This document shows positions 37,199 through 48,050 of a stretch of 64,000 nucleotides of DNA, in pieces. The notes beneath the pieces were generated by a model that saw only the letters and a list, made by a program, of their open reading frames with translations, was not told the origin of the DNA and ran no database searches. Position 1 is the stretch's first letter. The number at the start of each line of letters is the position of its first letter. Source of the stretch: Gemmatimonadota bacterium (GTDB lineage: Bacteria > Gemmatimonadota > Gemmatimonadetes > Gemmatimonadales > GWC2-71-9); NCBI GenBank assembly GCA_029863245.1, contig JAOTVV010000011.1, forward strand, positions 1-64,000, in the 5' to 3' direction. The translations under genes were made by a program, and so were the position numbers.

Positions 37199-38121
37199 AG
37201 ACCGGTGCGATGAGGGAAAGCACACTTCCCCTGCCCCTCTTCCGAAAGGGAAAGGTGAGGGAGGTGTACGCTGTCGACGATCAGACCCTCCTACTTGTCG
37301 CGAGTGATCGGGTGAGTGCGTTCGATGTGGTGCTCGGGGAGGCCATTCCACACAAGGGCGCCGTTCTCACCCAGGTGAGCGCCTTCTGGTTCGATCAGCT
37401 CCGCGACGTCTGCGCTAGTCACTTCCTATCGGCAGACGCCGACGAGATCGTTCGGCGGGTGCCGGCCCTCGCCTGCCACCGCCCGGCACTTGTCGGGCGC
37501 GCCATGCTGGCGCGGCGGACAACGCCCATTCCGTTCGAGTGCGTGATCCGCGGGTATCTGTCCGGATCGGCGTGGAAGGAATATCGAGAGCGAGGTACGC
37601 TCGCCGGCGAGCCCCTGCCACCCGGGCTGCTCGAAAGCGGCGAGCTGGACCCACCAATCTTCTCTCCGGCAACCAAGGCCGAAAGCGGCCACGACGAGAA
37701 CGTGACGTTCGCCACCGTCGAGGGGGCGCTCGGTGCAGATCTGGCCTCGCGTCTGCGGAGCGTGAGCCTGGACATCTACCGTACTGCCGCCGCGAAGAGC
37801 CTGGACCGCGGCATCATCATCGCCGACACTAAGTTCGAGTTCGGCCACGACGCCGACGGCACCCTCCTGTTGATCGACGAGGCTCTGACACCCGACTCGT
37901 CGCGATTCTGGCCGGCCGACCGCTATGCGCCGGGCCGAACTCAGCCTAGCTTCGACAAGCAGCCTCTGCGCGATTACCTGGACGGACTGCGGCGGGCGGG
38001 GACGTGGAACGGTGATCCGCCGCCGCCATCTCTTCCAGGGGAGGTGGTCGAGGCTACCAGCGCGCGCTACGTCGATGCGTTCCGGCGAATCACCGGTCGG
38101 CCTCTCCCCGGCACCACGTGA
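37195..38121 (+). CDS. purC: Phosphoribosylaminoimidazole-succinocarboxamide synthase
   Basis: SAICAR synthetase, joining CAIR and aspartate with ATP in purine synthesis. Visible: [46 protein letters not shown] and IADTKFEFG. 308 residues, as in the eukaryote-like PurC branch with the long C-terminus. The ATG at 37195 makes an ATGA overlap with purB, whose product acts directly after PurC. Confidence 0.95.
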   Translation: MKTGAMRESTLPLPLFRKGKVREVYAVDDQTLLLVASDRVSAFDVVLGEAIPHKGAVLTQVSAFWFDQLRDVCASHFLSADADEIVRRVPALACHRPALVGRAMLARRTTPIPFECVIRGYLSGSAWKEYRERGTLAGEPLPPGLLESGELDPPIFSPATKAESGHDENVTFATVEGALGADLASRLRSVSLDIYRTAAAKSLDRGIIIADTKFEFGHDADGTLLLIDEALTPDSSRFWPADRYAPGRTQPSFDKQPLRDYLDGLRRAGTWNGDPPPPSLPGEVVEATSARYVDAFRRITGRPLPGTT

Positions 38122-38765
38122 GACTCGCTCCGGAGGGACGGCCGTTCGTTGTGGTCGCCCTGATAGTCGTCACGGTCTGCATCGGCGCTGGCCTGATCCT
38201 GGGACGGTGGTGGTGGGGCTTGGCCACCGTCGCTGCACCGATCGGCGCCTGGGTGCCGTGGTTCTTCCGGGACCCCGATCGCGAAGGCCCGCGCGGTGAC
38301 CGGCTCGCGCTCGCGCCGGCCGACGGCAAAGTCGTGAGCGTAGGTCCAATCGCCGAGCCGACCTACCACGGTGGCGAGGTGACCCGCATTTCGATCTTCA
38401 TGAACGTGTTCGACGTACATGTGAACCGGTACCCGACCGACGGGGCCGTCACGCATCGGTCCTACGAGCCGGGCGCCTTCCTCAACGCGACGCTCGACAA
38501 GGCCAGCGAACGAAACGAGCGCTCCTCAGTTGGGGTCGAATCGCCACACGGTCGGGTGCTGGTGCGACAGATCGCCGGCCTTGTGGCCCGGCGCATCGTC
38601 ACCGATGCCAACGTCGGCGATGCGGCTCGGCAGGGCGAGCGGCTGGGCATCATCCGGTTCGGATCCCGGGTCGATACCTTTCTCCCGGCCAGCGCCCGCG
38701 TGTGCGTGAAGGTGGGCGACCGAACCCGGGCAGGCGTCACGATCATCGCGGAGTGGATGCCATGA
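38118..38765 (+). CDS. psd: Phosphatidylserine decarboxylase proenzyme
   Basis: A short, archaeal-type decarboxylase (215 residues) that converts phosphatidylserine to phosphatidylethanolamine. An N-terminal helix (~11-45) anchors it. The self-cleavage site Gly-Ser, which yields the pyruvoyl cofactor, lies in [11 protein letters not shown] near residue 180. PADGKVVSV and [12 protein letters not shown] are family motifs. It is paired with pssA, supplying its substrate, by an ATGA overlap. Confidence 0.94.
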   Translation: MRLAPEGRPFVVVALIVVTVCIGAGLILGRWWWGLATVAAPIGAWVPWFFRDPDREGPRGDRLALAPADGKVVSVGPIAEPTYHGGEVTRISIFMNVFDVHVNRYPTDGAVTHRSYEPGAFLNATLDKASERNERSSVGVESPHGRVLVRQIAGLVARRIVTDANVGDAARQGERLGIIRFGSRVDTFLPASARVCVKVGDRTRAGVTIIAEWMP

Positions 38766-39619
38766 GCGCAGCACAGAGGCAGCGGCGACGGATGCGCCGG
38801 GTCGTGATCGTGGTCCCGAGCATCTTTACGCTCGCCAATTTGTTTTTCGGCATCTGGTCCATCGTGCTCGCGTCGCAGGGCGAGTTCTATCGTGCCAGCT
38901 GGTGGATCGTGATTGCGGGCGTGCTGGACATGATGGACGGCCTCACGGCCAGGATGAGCAAGACCGGATCGCGCTTCGGGGCCGAGCTCGATTCCCTCAC
39001 GGACCTCGTGAGCTTCGGCGTCGCCCCAGCCATGCTGCTGTATTTCCTCCACTTCTCGTCGCAGGGACAGTTTGCGTGGGTCTTCCTCTACGGCTTCGTG
39101 GTATGTGTCGCGATGCGGCTCGCTCGGTACAATCTGCAGGCGCCCAGCGAGGACCAACACCGTGGCTTCACCGGACTCCCCTCCCCCGCCGCCGGGATGA
39201 CACTCGCCACGTACTACCCGTTCACCCAAACGGCGTTTTTCCAGGGTGAGCTCGCGAGCATGCCGTGGAACCAGATCCTGATCTTCCTCGTCATCGCGGT
39301 TTCACTCGCCATGGTGAGCAACGTGCAGTACGCGCGGGTGCCGCGGATCGGGGTACGCTCGGTCCGGGGGGTACTCGGGCTCGCCACGAACCTGTCGGTT
39401 GTGGCGTTCGGGATCTGGGCACGAGACGTCTTCTTCTTCCCGCTGGGCATCACGTACCTGACGTACGGCATGGTGCGCGCCGCGGTGTTGGGCATCCTGG
39501 AACGCGGCGAGGAAAACGGTGAGCTGCACGCTGAGGCTACAGACCTTCCGTTTGTGATCCGGGACAGGCAATCCGGGGACCCACGCCCGAAACGGGAACC
39601 ACCCGCCCAAGGGGGGTAG
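38762..39619 (+). CDS. pssA: CDP-diacylglycerol--serine O-phosphatidyltransferase
   Basis: A 285-residue integral membrane CDP-alcohol phosphatidyltransferase making phosphatidylserine from CDP-diacylglycerol and serine. The catalytic motif D-G-x2-A-R-x8-G-x3-D-x3-D is seen in MDGLTARMSKTGSRFG followed by AELDSLTD. About eight hydrophobic helices. The ATG at 38762 overlaps psd by 4 nt, so the two phosphatidylethanolamine steps are coupled. A 7-bp inverted repeat (39658-39674) follows. Confidence 0.93.
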   Translation: MSAAQRQRRRMRRVVIVVPSIFTLANLFFGIWSIVLASQGEFYRASWWIVIAGVLDMMDGLTARMSKTGSRFGAELDSLTDLVSFGVAPAMLLYFLHFSSQGQFAWVFLYGFVVCVAMRLARYNLQAPSEDQHRGFTGLPSPAAGMTLATYYPFTQTAFFQGELASMPWNQILIFLVIAVSLAMVSNVQYARVPRIGVRSVRGVLGLATNLSVVAFGIWARDVFFFPLGITYLTYGMVRAAVLGILERGEENGELHAEATDLPFVIRDRQSGDPRPKREPPAQGG

Positions 39620-39657
39620 GCGGAGGCTCCAAGCCGTTGTGACGGAGGGGGATAGGT

Positions 39658-39674
39658 ACCTTTTCCCAAAAGGT
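39658..39674 (+). terminator. Inverted repeat after pssA
   Basis: ACCTTTT-CCC-AAAAGGT is a perfect 7-bp inverted repeat 39 nt after the pssA stop, followed by GCTATCTT. It could be a weak terminator. A possible -10 (TATCTT, 39677-39682) for the next gene lies just past it, so it may instead be an operator. Confidence 0.3.
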
Positions 39675-39722
39675 GCTATCTTATGGGTTGGACGGACAAT
39701 CTCGAGCCTGGGAGGAAGCCCC

Positions 39723-40229
39723 ATGAGATGGCCGACGTTGGCACTCACCGCCGTGCTCGCCAGCGCCCTGGTTGGCTGCGGGAGTGATCAGGAAGAGACC
39801 CCACCCGGACAACCGGCAGCCACGCCGGAGCAGGCGGCGCCCACGCAGCCCGCCGCACCACCCCCGGCACAGCCCACAGCCACACCACCGCCCCGGCCCA
39901 CCCAGACGCGCCCGGCCCAGACAACGGCCGCGCTGATGAATCAACCGTGGACGCCGGTGCACACGGGAACCGTGAGCGAGGGCATGACCCGCGACGACGT
40001 TATTGGCGTGTGGGGCCCCCCCGTGGCCGAGCGTGTCGTTGGTGCTCGCGGCTACCTGTACTTCCGGAACGGTTGCGAGGTGACCTGTGGGACCTTTGAC
40101 GTCGTGTTCCTCGACGGTGGTCGGGTTGTCGACGCGATCGTGAGGGGTCAGGGCCACATGTTCGACGGCGCGTCGTCGTCGCCGCCGGGACGCCAGGCCA
40201 TGCCGACCCTCCCAGGACAGCAAACGTAG
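39723..40229 (+). CDS. Proline-rich lipoprotein with BamE/SmpA-like domain
   Basis: The ATG at 39723 has GGGAGG nine nt upstream. The 168-residue product has a lipoprotein signal (LASALVGCGSDQ, Cys18), a long Pro/Ala/Gln-rich linker (~25-65) that would span the periplasm, and a C-terminal ~85-residue domain with GTVSEGMTRDDVIGVWGPP, the pattern of BamE/SmpA-OmlA-like proteins, and a CEVTC pair. Its partner and role are unknown. It stands apart from the pssA operon and probably has its own promoter. Confidence 0.75.
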   Translation: MRWPTLALTAVLASALVGCGSDQEETPPGQPAATPEQAAPTQPAAPPPAQPTATPPPRPTQTRPAQTTAALMNQPWTPVHTGTVSEGMTRDDVIGVWGPPVAERVVGARGYLYFRNGCEVTCGTFDVVFLDGGRVVDAIVRGQGHMFDGASSSPPGRQAMPTLPGQQT

Positions 40230-40234
40230 GAACC

Positions 40235-40549
40235 GTGACCATGGTCGACAAGCCAAGCCGCAACGAGGACGAGTACTTCGCCAAGCAGTCCGCAGAGCTG
40301 GTCAAGTCGCGCCGCGAAGAGAAGCAGCGGGAGGCACGGGAGACGGACCAGAAGCTCCATCACATGAAGTGCCCCAAGTGCGGGAATGATCTCACCACCG
40401 AGAGTTATCACGGGATCGACGTCGACCGCTGCACTGGGTGCGCCGGGATGTGGCTGGATGCGGGAGAGGCAGAGGACCTGCTTCGCCGAGAAGACGCTGG
40501 GGTCATCAACATCTTCCGGTCGATCATGAAGGGGGTGGGGCCGAGCTGA
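40235..40549 (+). CDS. TFIIB-type zinc-finger protein
   Basis: A 104-residue protein whose C-terminal half is a zf-TFIIB domain: MKCPKCGNDL and DRCTGCAGMWLDAGE give two CxxC pairs (residues ~46-72), followed by a FRSIMKGV tail. The N-terminal half is a charged helix (QSAELVKSRREEKQREARE). The GTG at 40235 or the ATG at 40241 may start it. Function unknown; such proteins are common and small. A stem-loop terminator follows at 40625-40650. Confidence 0.8.
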   Translation: MTMVDKPSRNEDEYFAKQSAELVKSRREEKQREARETDQKLHHMKCPKCGNDLTTESYHGIDVDRCTGCAGMWLDAGEAEDLLRREDAGVINIFRSIMKGVGPS

Positions 40550-40624
40550 GCATCGCTGCGTCACGCTCGGTCCCCGGCCCGATGCGAGCCGCGCGGTGGC
40601 GGCTTCGAAGTGTAGACGTGTAAC

Positions 40625-40650
40625 GGCGGCCGATTCTCGGATTGGCCGCC
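40625..40650 (+). terminator. Stem-loop terminator before purF
   Basis: GGCGGCC (40625-40631) pairs with GGCCGCC (40644-40650) around a 12-nt loop, followed by TTGGCTTT. It lies 75 nt after the zinc-finger gene and 25 nt before purF, so it probably ends the upstream transcript or attenuates entry into purF. Confidence 0.55.
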
Positions 40651-40675
40651 TTGGCTTTCGTGCCGGAGGCAGTCC

Positions 40676-42079
40676 ATGTGCGGAGTGTTCGGGGTCTGGG
40701 GTCTCGAGAACGCGGCCGAGCTGACCTACCTGGGGCTCTACGCACTGCAGCACCGCGGCCAGGAGTCGGCGGGAATCGTGAGCGTCGACACCAGTGGCAC
40801 GGCTCGGTCGCACCGCGACATGGGACTGGTGCAGGACGTGTTCCCGCCCGCCACGTTGCAGGAACTCCCGGGCGACGTCGCTATCGGCCACACCCGGTAC
40901 TCCACCAGCGGCAGCTCGGTCCGGAGCAACGCACAGCCCGCGGTGGTGAACTACCATGGCGGTCCGCTGGCGTTGGCGCACAACGGCAACTTCACCAATG
41001 CACAGGAATTGCGTGACGACCTAGTTCGAACCGGGTCGATCTTTCAGTCGTCCTCCGACTCGGAAGCCCTGATCCACTTGATCGCCCGATCGGACGCCCG
41101 GCGCCCCGAAGACCAGATCCTCGACGCATTGGAGCGCGTGGAAGGCGCGTACACTCTGCTGCTCACCGTGGGACGGACGCTCTACGCCGTGGTGGATGCG
41201 CGGGGGTTCCGGCCGCTGGTGCTGGGACGGCTGCGCACCGGCTGGGTGCTGAGCTCCGAGACCTGCGGACTGGATATCGTCGGTGCGACCCCGGTGCGCG
41301 AGCTCAACCCGGGAGAGTGGCTCAAGATCGTGGACGGCCGCGTCGTCGACCTCCCGTCCCTACCGCCGAGGCCCCACTGTCGCTGCGTGTTCGAGCTCAT
41401 CTACTTCTCGCGGCCGGACAGCATCGTTTTCGGCCGCTCGGTGGATCGGGTGCGGCGGGAGTTGGGACGGCAACTCGCCAGGGAGCACCCTGCTCCAGGC
41501 GCGGATTGCGTGTTCTCCGTGCCTGACTCCTCGAACGCCATGGCACTGGGGTACGCCGAACAGAGCGGGCTCAAGCTGGAGCACGGTCTCATCCGAAACC
41601 ACTACGTCGGACGCACGTTCATCAACCCCGGGCAGGCGAGTCGGGCCACCAAGGTCCGAATCAAGTTCAACACAGTGCGCGAGGTGATCGAGGACAAGGC
41701 GGTGGTCGTCGTCGATGACTCGCTCGTGCGGGGCACTACCTCCAAGGCGCTGATCCAGATGATCCGCCAAGCCGGCGCCAGGGCGGTGCACTTCCGGCTG
41801 GCATCCCCGCCCATCACCGGTCCGTGCGTCTATGGGATCGACACCCCGACTCGCGCCGAGCTCATCGCCTCCCGCATGTCCGTCGACGAGATCAAACGGG
41901 AGCTCGGAGTGGATACCCTGGGATATCTGTCCCTCGACGGCACCCTCAGGGCCGCCGGGGGCGACCCGGCAACCTTCTGCCACGCTTGCTTTTCCGGCGC
42001 CTACCCGACCGACACCGCGCGTACCAGTTCCGGGAGAGAGCGTTTGGCCACCCCCCCAGTCACCGCCCTCATCGACTAG
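40676..42079 (+). CDS. purF: Amidophosphoribosyltransferase
   Basis: The first committed enzyme of purine synthesis: glutamine plus PRPP gives phosphoribosylamine. The N-terminal nucleophile Cys2 is exposed after Met removal (MCGVFGVWG). The phosphoribosyltransferase half has VVVVDDSLVRGTTS. Cysteines in PHCRCVFELIYF, GPCVYGID and FCHACFSG match the Bacillus-type [4Fe-4S] ligands. GGAGG lies seven nt before the ATG. purB and purC are nearby, but the genes do not form one operon. Confidence 0.96.
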   Translation: MCGVFGVWGLENAAELTYLGLYALQHRGQESAGIVSVDTSGTARSHRDMGLVQDVFPPATLQELPGDVAIGHTRYSTSGSSVRSNAQPAVVNYHGGPLALAHNGNFTNAQELRDDLVRTGSIFQSSSDSEALIHLIARSDARRPEDQILDALERVEGAYTLLLTVGRTLYAVVDARGFRPLVLGRLRTGWVLSSETCGLDIVGATPVRELNPGEWLKIVDGRVVDLPSLPPRPHCRCVFELIYFSRPDSIVFGRSVDRVRRELGRQLAREHPAPGADCVFSVPDSSNAMALGYAEQSGLKLEHGLIRNHYVGRTFINPGQASRATKVRIKFNTVREVIEDKAVVVVDDSLVRGTTSKALIQMIRQAGARAVHFRLASPPITGPCVYGIDTPTRAELIASRMSVDEIKRELGVDTLGYLSLDGTLRAAGGDPATFCHACFSGAYPTDTARTSSGRERLATPPVTALID

Positions 42080-42234
42080 CGACGATCCGGCCGGCCCGGG
42101 TGCTGGTTGCACAGTCCTTGCTGTTCGTTCTGGAGGAACCCTGCCGCGCCGACGGGACGTGCACCGAATCTTCACGGTGGCTTCACGTCTGACGCGGACA
42201 TTGAGGCGGATCAGCTAGCAACGGGGACCGCGCC

Positions 42235-44874
<2,640 letters not shown>

Positions 44875-45257
44875 TCGCCTGAGAGGGTGCGCCGCACCGG
44901 CACCAATAGCTGACCCCGAGCCCAAGACCCCATCGAGCGCGACGGCGCATCCAATCGATTACCTGTCGTCGTGACACACGATTGGTGGTCCCCGTGGAAT
45001 CCAACCTGGTACCCGTCTCTACGACATGACCACCGACGATTCGGAGAAAAATACCGTGAATTGTCCACACCTAATGTGTAACTTGACTAAAAGTCTATAA
45101 TACGTTGCACAATATGCCTTTATGTCACGAACTTCGATTGAAATACGAGGGATTCGACCAGGCGGCGCGCGTTTTCCACATGCCGCGACGCCGCCTCATG
45201 TGCCGAGCTGGCACTCCCCGCGCTGGATGGTGGGAGAGGTAGTACGTGCCACAACGG
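44875..45257. other. Long intergenic region with AT-rich promoter-like core and inverted repeats
   Basis: No convincing gene lies in this 383-nt region. About 45050-45130 is far more AT-rich than its surroundings and contains a perfect TATAAT (45096-45101), TTGACT (45083-45088, too close to pair with it), ACAC-CTAAT-GTGT and GACT-AAA-AGTC. Downstream on the plus strand are an 8-bp stem AGGCGGCG/CGCCGCCT (45160-45196), GTGCC/GGCAC (45200-45214), and CGTTG near 45104 that can pair with CAACG near 45255. A small structured RNA is possible. Weak minus-strand ORFs at 44790-45070 are not supported. Confidence 0.4.
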
Positions 45258-45296
45258 CAAAACAACCGGGCCCGCCCTCGGGGCGGACCCAGTTGT
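45258..45296 (-). terminator. Rho-independent terminator of tmRNA
   Basis: On the minus strand a 15-bp stem (CAACTGGGTCCGCCC with GGGCGGGCCCGGTTG, two G-U pairs, loop CGA) is followed directly by TTTTG. It begins 9 nt past the tmRNA 3' end. Confidence 0.8.
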
Positions 45297-45303
45297 GTGT
45301 TGA

Positions 45304-45660
45304 TGGAGGCGCGGGGAATCGAACCCCGGTCCGAGCCTCGATCCAAAACCAAGCCTACGTGCGTAGGTTGCGTTTGCAGTCTCCGCGCGTCGGGTCGCAA
45401 CCCCCCGGCTCGCGAACAAGCTCCCTTAGAATCTCGCAACGCACGCGGAAGCGTCGTGTGTCACCAGCCCGATTTTTCGATACCCGCGCGCCGCCTTGGG
45501 CCAGGCTGCCACGCGGGCAGGTGCTCTAAGCGCGTAGCTTAGGCAGCCAGAGCCAACTCAGTATTGGCAGTTGTGCTTTGCCCCAGTGGTTTATCCAGGG
45601 TACCGGGAACCTGGGCACGCCTCGGAATCTTCACTAGACCCGTCGAATCCAGTCGCCCCC
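45304..45660 (-). ncRNA. ssrA: tmRNA
   Basis: A one-piece tmRNA of about 357 nt that rescues stalled ribosomes. The 5' end GGGGGCGACTGGATTCGACGG pairs with the 3' acceptor CGCCTCC (one G-U); the T-arm reads CGGGG-TTCGATT-CCCCG. The last genomic triplet is TCA, so CCA is probably added after transcription. The tag frame at 45568-45539 encodes ANTELALAA and ends in TAA. A strong terminator follows. Confidence 0.95.
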
Positions 45661-45676
45661 TCTCGATGTTCGCCCT

Positions 45677-45706
45677 AAAGATATCCTATTCAGCTAGTTA
45701 GGCACA
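45677..45706 (-). promoter_or_regulatory. Candidate tmRNA promoter
   Basis: On the minus strand TTGTGC, an 18-nt spacer and TATCTT lie upstream of the tmRNA, with about 17 nt from the -10 to the mature 5' end, which RNase P would trim. The match to consensus is moderate, so this is a candidate only. Confidence 0.35.
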
Positions 45707-45711
45707 AGAAC

Positions 45712-46500
45712 CTACGGCACTTCATCAGGTGGACTGGTCGGCTGCTTCACCGACTGGTTGATGCGGGAGGCCGCGGCGGCCGCCCCGAAGCCGTTATCAA
45801 TGTTCACGACCACTACGCCCGATGCGCAGGAATTCAGCATGGCCAGAAGGGCAGCAACGCCTCCAAAGGAGGCCCCGTACCCCGTGCTGGTGGGGACGGC
45901 AATCACCGGCGCCTTGACCATGCCACCCACCACGCTGGGGAGGGCTCCGTCCATGCCCGCCACCACGATGACCACGGAGGCTGCGCGAAGCGCCTCCCGA
46001 TGCCGGAGAACGCGGTGGATACCGGCCACGCCGACGTCCACTAACAGCTCCGCCCTGTTCCCCAGGGCCCGTGCTACCTCCAGCGCTTCCTCGGCTACAG
46101 GGAGGTCACTGGTCCCGGCGGTGACCACGAGGACGGTGCCCCGCCCAGCCGGCACCGGTCGCGGCTCGGCCTCGAGGAACACCGTCCGCGCCGTCTCGTT
46201 GACCCGCGCTCGGGGGAAGGCGCGCACGAGCGCCCCCCGCGCGTCCGGATCGGCCCGCGTGGCCAGGAAGCTTCCACTGGCCCGGGCTAGACTCTCACAG
46301 ATCCCCAGGACCTGATCCACCGTCTTTCCCTGACAGAGCACCACCTCGGCGAATCCCTGAGACAGCGGGCGATAGTGATCGACCTGAGCAAAGGGGAGCT
46401 CCTCCACCGGGAATGTGCCCAGCCGCTCCATGGCCTGTCCCGGCGACACGGTGCCATGGGCGACGTCGGCCAGCAGTCGCTCCAGGTGCTCCCGGTTCAT
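45712..46500 (-). CDS. larB: Nickel pincer cofactor biosynthesis protein LarB
   Basis: LarB carboxylates and hydrolyses nicotinic acid adenine dinucleotide, the first step to the nickel-pincer cofactor of lactate racemase and related enzymes. It resembles PurE in its C-terminal half: VVTAGTSDLPVAEEAL, DVGVAGIHRVL, VVAGMDGALPSVVGG and PTSTGYGASFGG. 262 residues, normal. LarC, LarE and LarA are not in the window. It overlaps dusB by 4 nt. Confidence 0.92.
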   Translation of the reverse strand: MNREHLERLLADVAHGTVSPGQAMERLGTFPVEELPFAQVDHYRPLSQGFAEVVLCQGKTVDQVLGICESLARASGSFLATRADPDARGALVRAFPRARVNETARTVFLEAEPRPVPAGRGTVLVVTAGTSDLPVAEEALEVARALGNRAELLVDVGVAGIHRVLRHREALRAASVVIVVAGMDGALPSVVGGMVKAPVIAVPTSTGYGASFGGVAALLAMLNSCASGVVVVNIDNGFGAAAAASRINQSVKQPTSPPDEVP

Positions 46501-47480
46501 CCAACGGCCCTCGATGGTTCGAGGTATTCCCGAAACACCTGTTCAGCTTCGGCCATCGACTCGATCCGATGAAATCGCTCACGCAGGCCCGCCGCCCCGG
46601 GGACCCCGCGCGTGTACCATCCGAGGTGTTTGCGGAATTCCAGGGCCGTGCGTCTGGCATTCCCCTGGATGCGGGCTTGAAGCTCCAAGTGGCGCAGCGC
46701 CACTGCGAATCGCTCAGCCGCGCCGGGGAGCGGTCGCGGTTGGCGTCCCTCGAACAGCGCCCGGGCTTGCTGGAAGATCCAGGGATTCCCGAAGCTGCCC
46801 CGCGCAATCATGATCCCGTCGCACCCGGTTTCGCGCCACATGCGATAGGCATCACTGGCGGTCCTAACGTCGCCGTTCCCAACGACGGGAATGTCCAGCG
46901 CCGCCTTCACCCGAGCGATCTCCTCCCACTGGGCATCTCCACGGTACATCTGCACCCGTGTCCGGGGATGAAGGGTCAGCACCGCGGCCCCCGCATCCTG
47001 GCAGCGCAAGGCAATCTCCACCGGATCGCGGAGCCGCTCATCCCACCCAGACCGCGTTTTGACCGTCACGGGAAGCCCTACCGCACCCTTCACGGCCCGA
47101 ATGATGCCCGCCACGAGCCCGAGATCCTTGAGACACCCCGAGCCGCCGTTGCGCCGGACCACCTTCTTCACTGGGCAGCCGAAATTGATGTCGATGAAGT
47201 CGGGCGCATAGTTACGCGCCACCAACTCCGCGGCCTCCGCCATCCCGTCGGGATCCGCACCAAACAACTGAATCCCGATCGGCCGCTCCTCAGCGGTGAA
47301 ATAGGCTCCGTCGTGCACACTCCGCACCCCACGCCGCAATCCCTCGCACGAAAGGAACTCCGATACGAGCACGTCGGCACCGAACGAGCGGCAGACGCGG
47401 CGGAATGGTGGTTCCGAGACCCCCGCCATCGGGGCGAGGAACAACGGAGTACGGTACCGCACGGGATACGGGAAGGTCAT
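46497..47480 (-). CDS. dusB: tRNA-dihydrouridine synthase (DusB-like)
   Basis: An FMN enzyme that reduces uridines in tRNA (327 residues). LAPMAGVSEPPFRRVC marks the N-terminus, INFGCPVKK holds the catalytic Cys, and VTVKTRSGWD, GNGDV and ARGSFGNPWIF are flavin- and RNA-binding segments. The ATG has no Shine-Dalgarno; a promoter placed 7 nt upstream predicts a leaderless message. Often dusB precedes fis; here it precedes larB. Confidence 0.93.
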   Translation of the reverse strand: MTFPYPVRYRTPLFLAPMAGVSEPPFRRVCRSFGADVLVSEFLSCEGLRRGVRSVHDGAYFTAEERPIGIQLFGADPDGMAEAAELVARNYAPDFIDINFGCPVKKVVRRNGGSGCLKDLGLVAGIIRAVKGAVGLPVTVKTRSGWDERLRDPVEIALRCQDAGAAVLTLHPRTRVQMYRGDAQWEEIARVKAALDIPVVGNGDVRTASDAYRMWRETGCDGIMIARGSFGNPWIFQQARALFEGRQPRPLPGAAERFAVALRHLELQARIQGNARRTALEFRKHLGWYTRGVPGAAGLRERFHRIESMAEAEQVFREYLEPSRAVG

Positions 47481-47516
47481 GCGTGCGAAGTTAACGATCC
47501 CATTCTGGCATTACAA
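47481..47516 (-). promoter_or_regulatory. Predicted leaderless promoter of dusB
   Basis: On the minus strand TTGTAA (47516-47511), a 17-nt spacer and TAACTT (47493-47488) are followed by 7 nt (CGCACGC) and the dusB ATG. The start of transcription would coincide with the start codon. Confidence 0.5.
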
Positions 47517-47524
47517 CCGGTCGT

Positions 47525-47554
47525 TTGACACGGAGATCCGACGTTCGTTACACT
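47525..47554 (+). promoter_or_regulatory. Promoter of the ptsN-like gene
   Basis: TTGACA (47525-47530), an 18-nt spacer and TACACT (47549-47554) lie 36 nt before the ATG of the EIIA gene. The -35 is a perfect consensus match. It diverges from the dusB promoter. Confidence 0.65.
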
Positions 47555-47590
47555 TCTTCTTTTCCATAACCGGCAGAGCGAATCACCACA

Positions 47591-48043
47591 ATGCACCTGA
47601 GAGAGTTCTTCGCACCCGATGCGATATCCCTCGCCCTTCACGCCACGGAGAAAGACGAGATCCTGAAGGAGCTGATCGGACTGCTCAAGCTCGATGAGAA
47701 ATCCGATGCAATGCTCTACAAGATGTTGAAGCGGCGGGAGAATCTCGGCTCGACGGGAATCGGGCGAGGCATCGCCATCCCCCATTGCCGCTCGCTGGTG
47801 GTCCAGCGCTTACGCGTTGCCTACGGCCGCAAGCCCGAAGGAGTGGACTTCCGCGCGATCGACGAAAAGCCGGTGTACAACTTCTTCCTGATCGTTGCCC
47901 CGCCCCTGGAAGTCTCCAACCAGTACCTGCCGGTGCTGGGGAAGATCGCCCAGTTCGCGAAGGAGCCCGAGGTGCCGGACCGCCTGGAATCGCTGCGGGC
48001 GCCGGAGCAATTCCTGACGCTCCTCGACGAGAAAGGCGCGTAG
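47591..48043 (+). CDS. PTS EIIA domain protein (PtsN-like)
   Basis: A 150-residue stand-alone EIIA of the nitrogen/fructose type. The phosphorylation site is His65 in GIGRGIAIPHCRS; the opening MHLREFFAPDAISLAL and KDEILKELIGLL fit EIIA-Ntr. Such proteins regulate through phosphorylation state, for example of potassium transport or stress kinases, and do not carry sugar. No other PTS gene is in view. It ends 7 nt before the convergent guaA stop. Confidence 0.9.
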   Translation: MHLREFFAPDAISLALHATEKDEILKELIGLLKLDEKSDAMLYKMLKRRENLGSTGIGRGIAIPHCRSLVVQRLRVAYGRKPEGVDFRAIDEKPVYNFFLIVAPPLEVSNQYLPVLGKIAQFAKEPEVPDRLESLRAPEQFLTLLDEKGA

Positions 48044-48050
48044 CGCTCGC

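Noticed and set aside
45083-45101. TTGACT and TATAAT as a promoter pair
   Set aside because: Their spacing is only 7 nt. TATAAT may still work with another -35, but none is convincing.
45304-45330. A tRNA gene suggested by GGTTCGATTCCCC
   Set aside because: It is the T-arm of the tmRNA; the matching 5' half lies 340 nt away and there is no anticodon arm.
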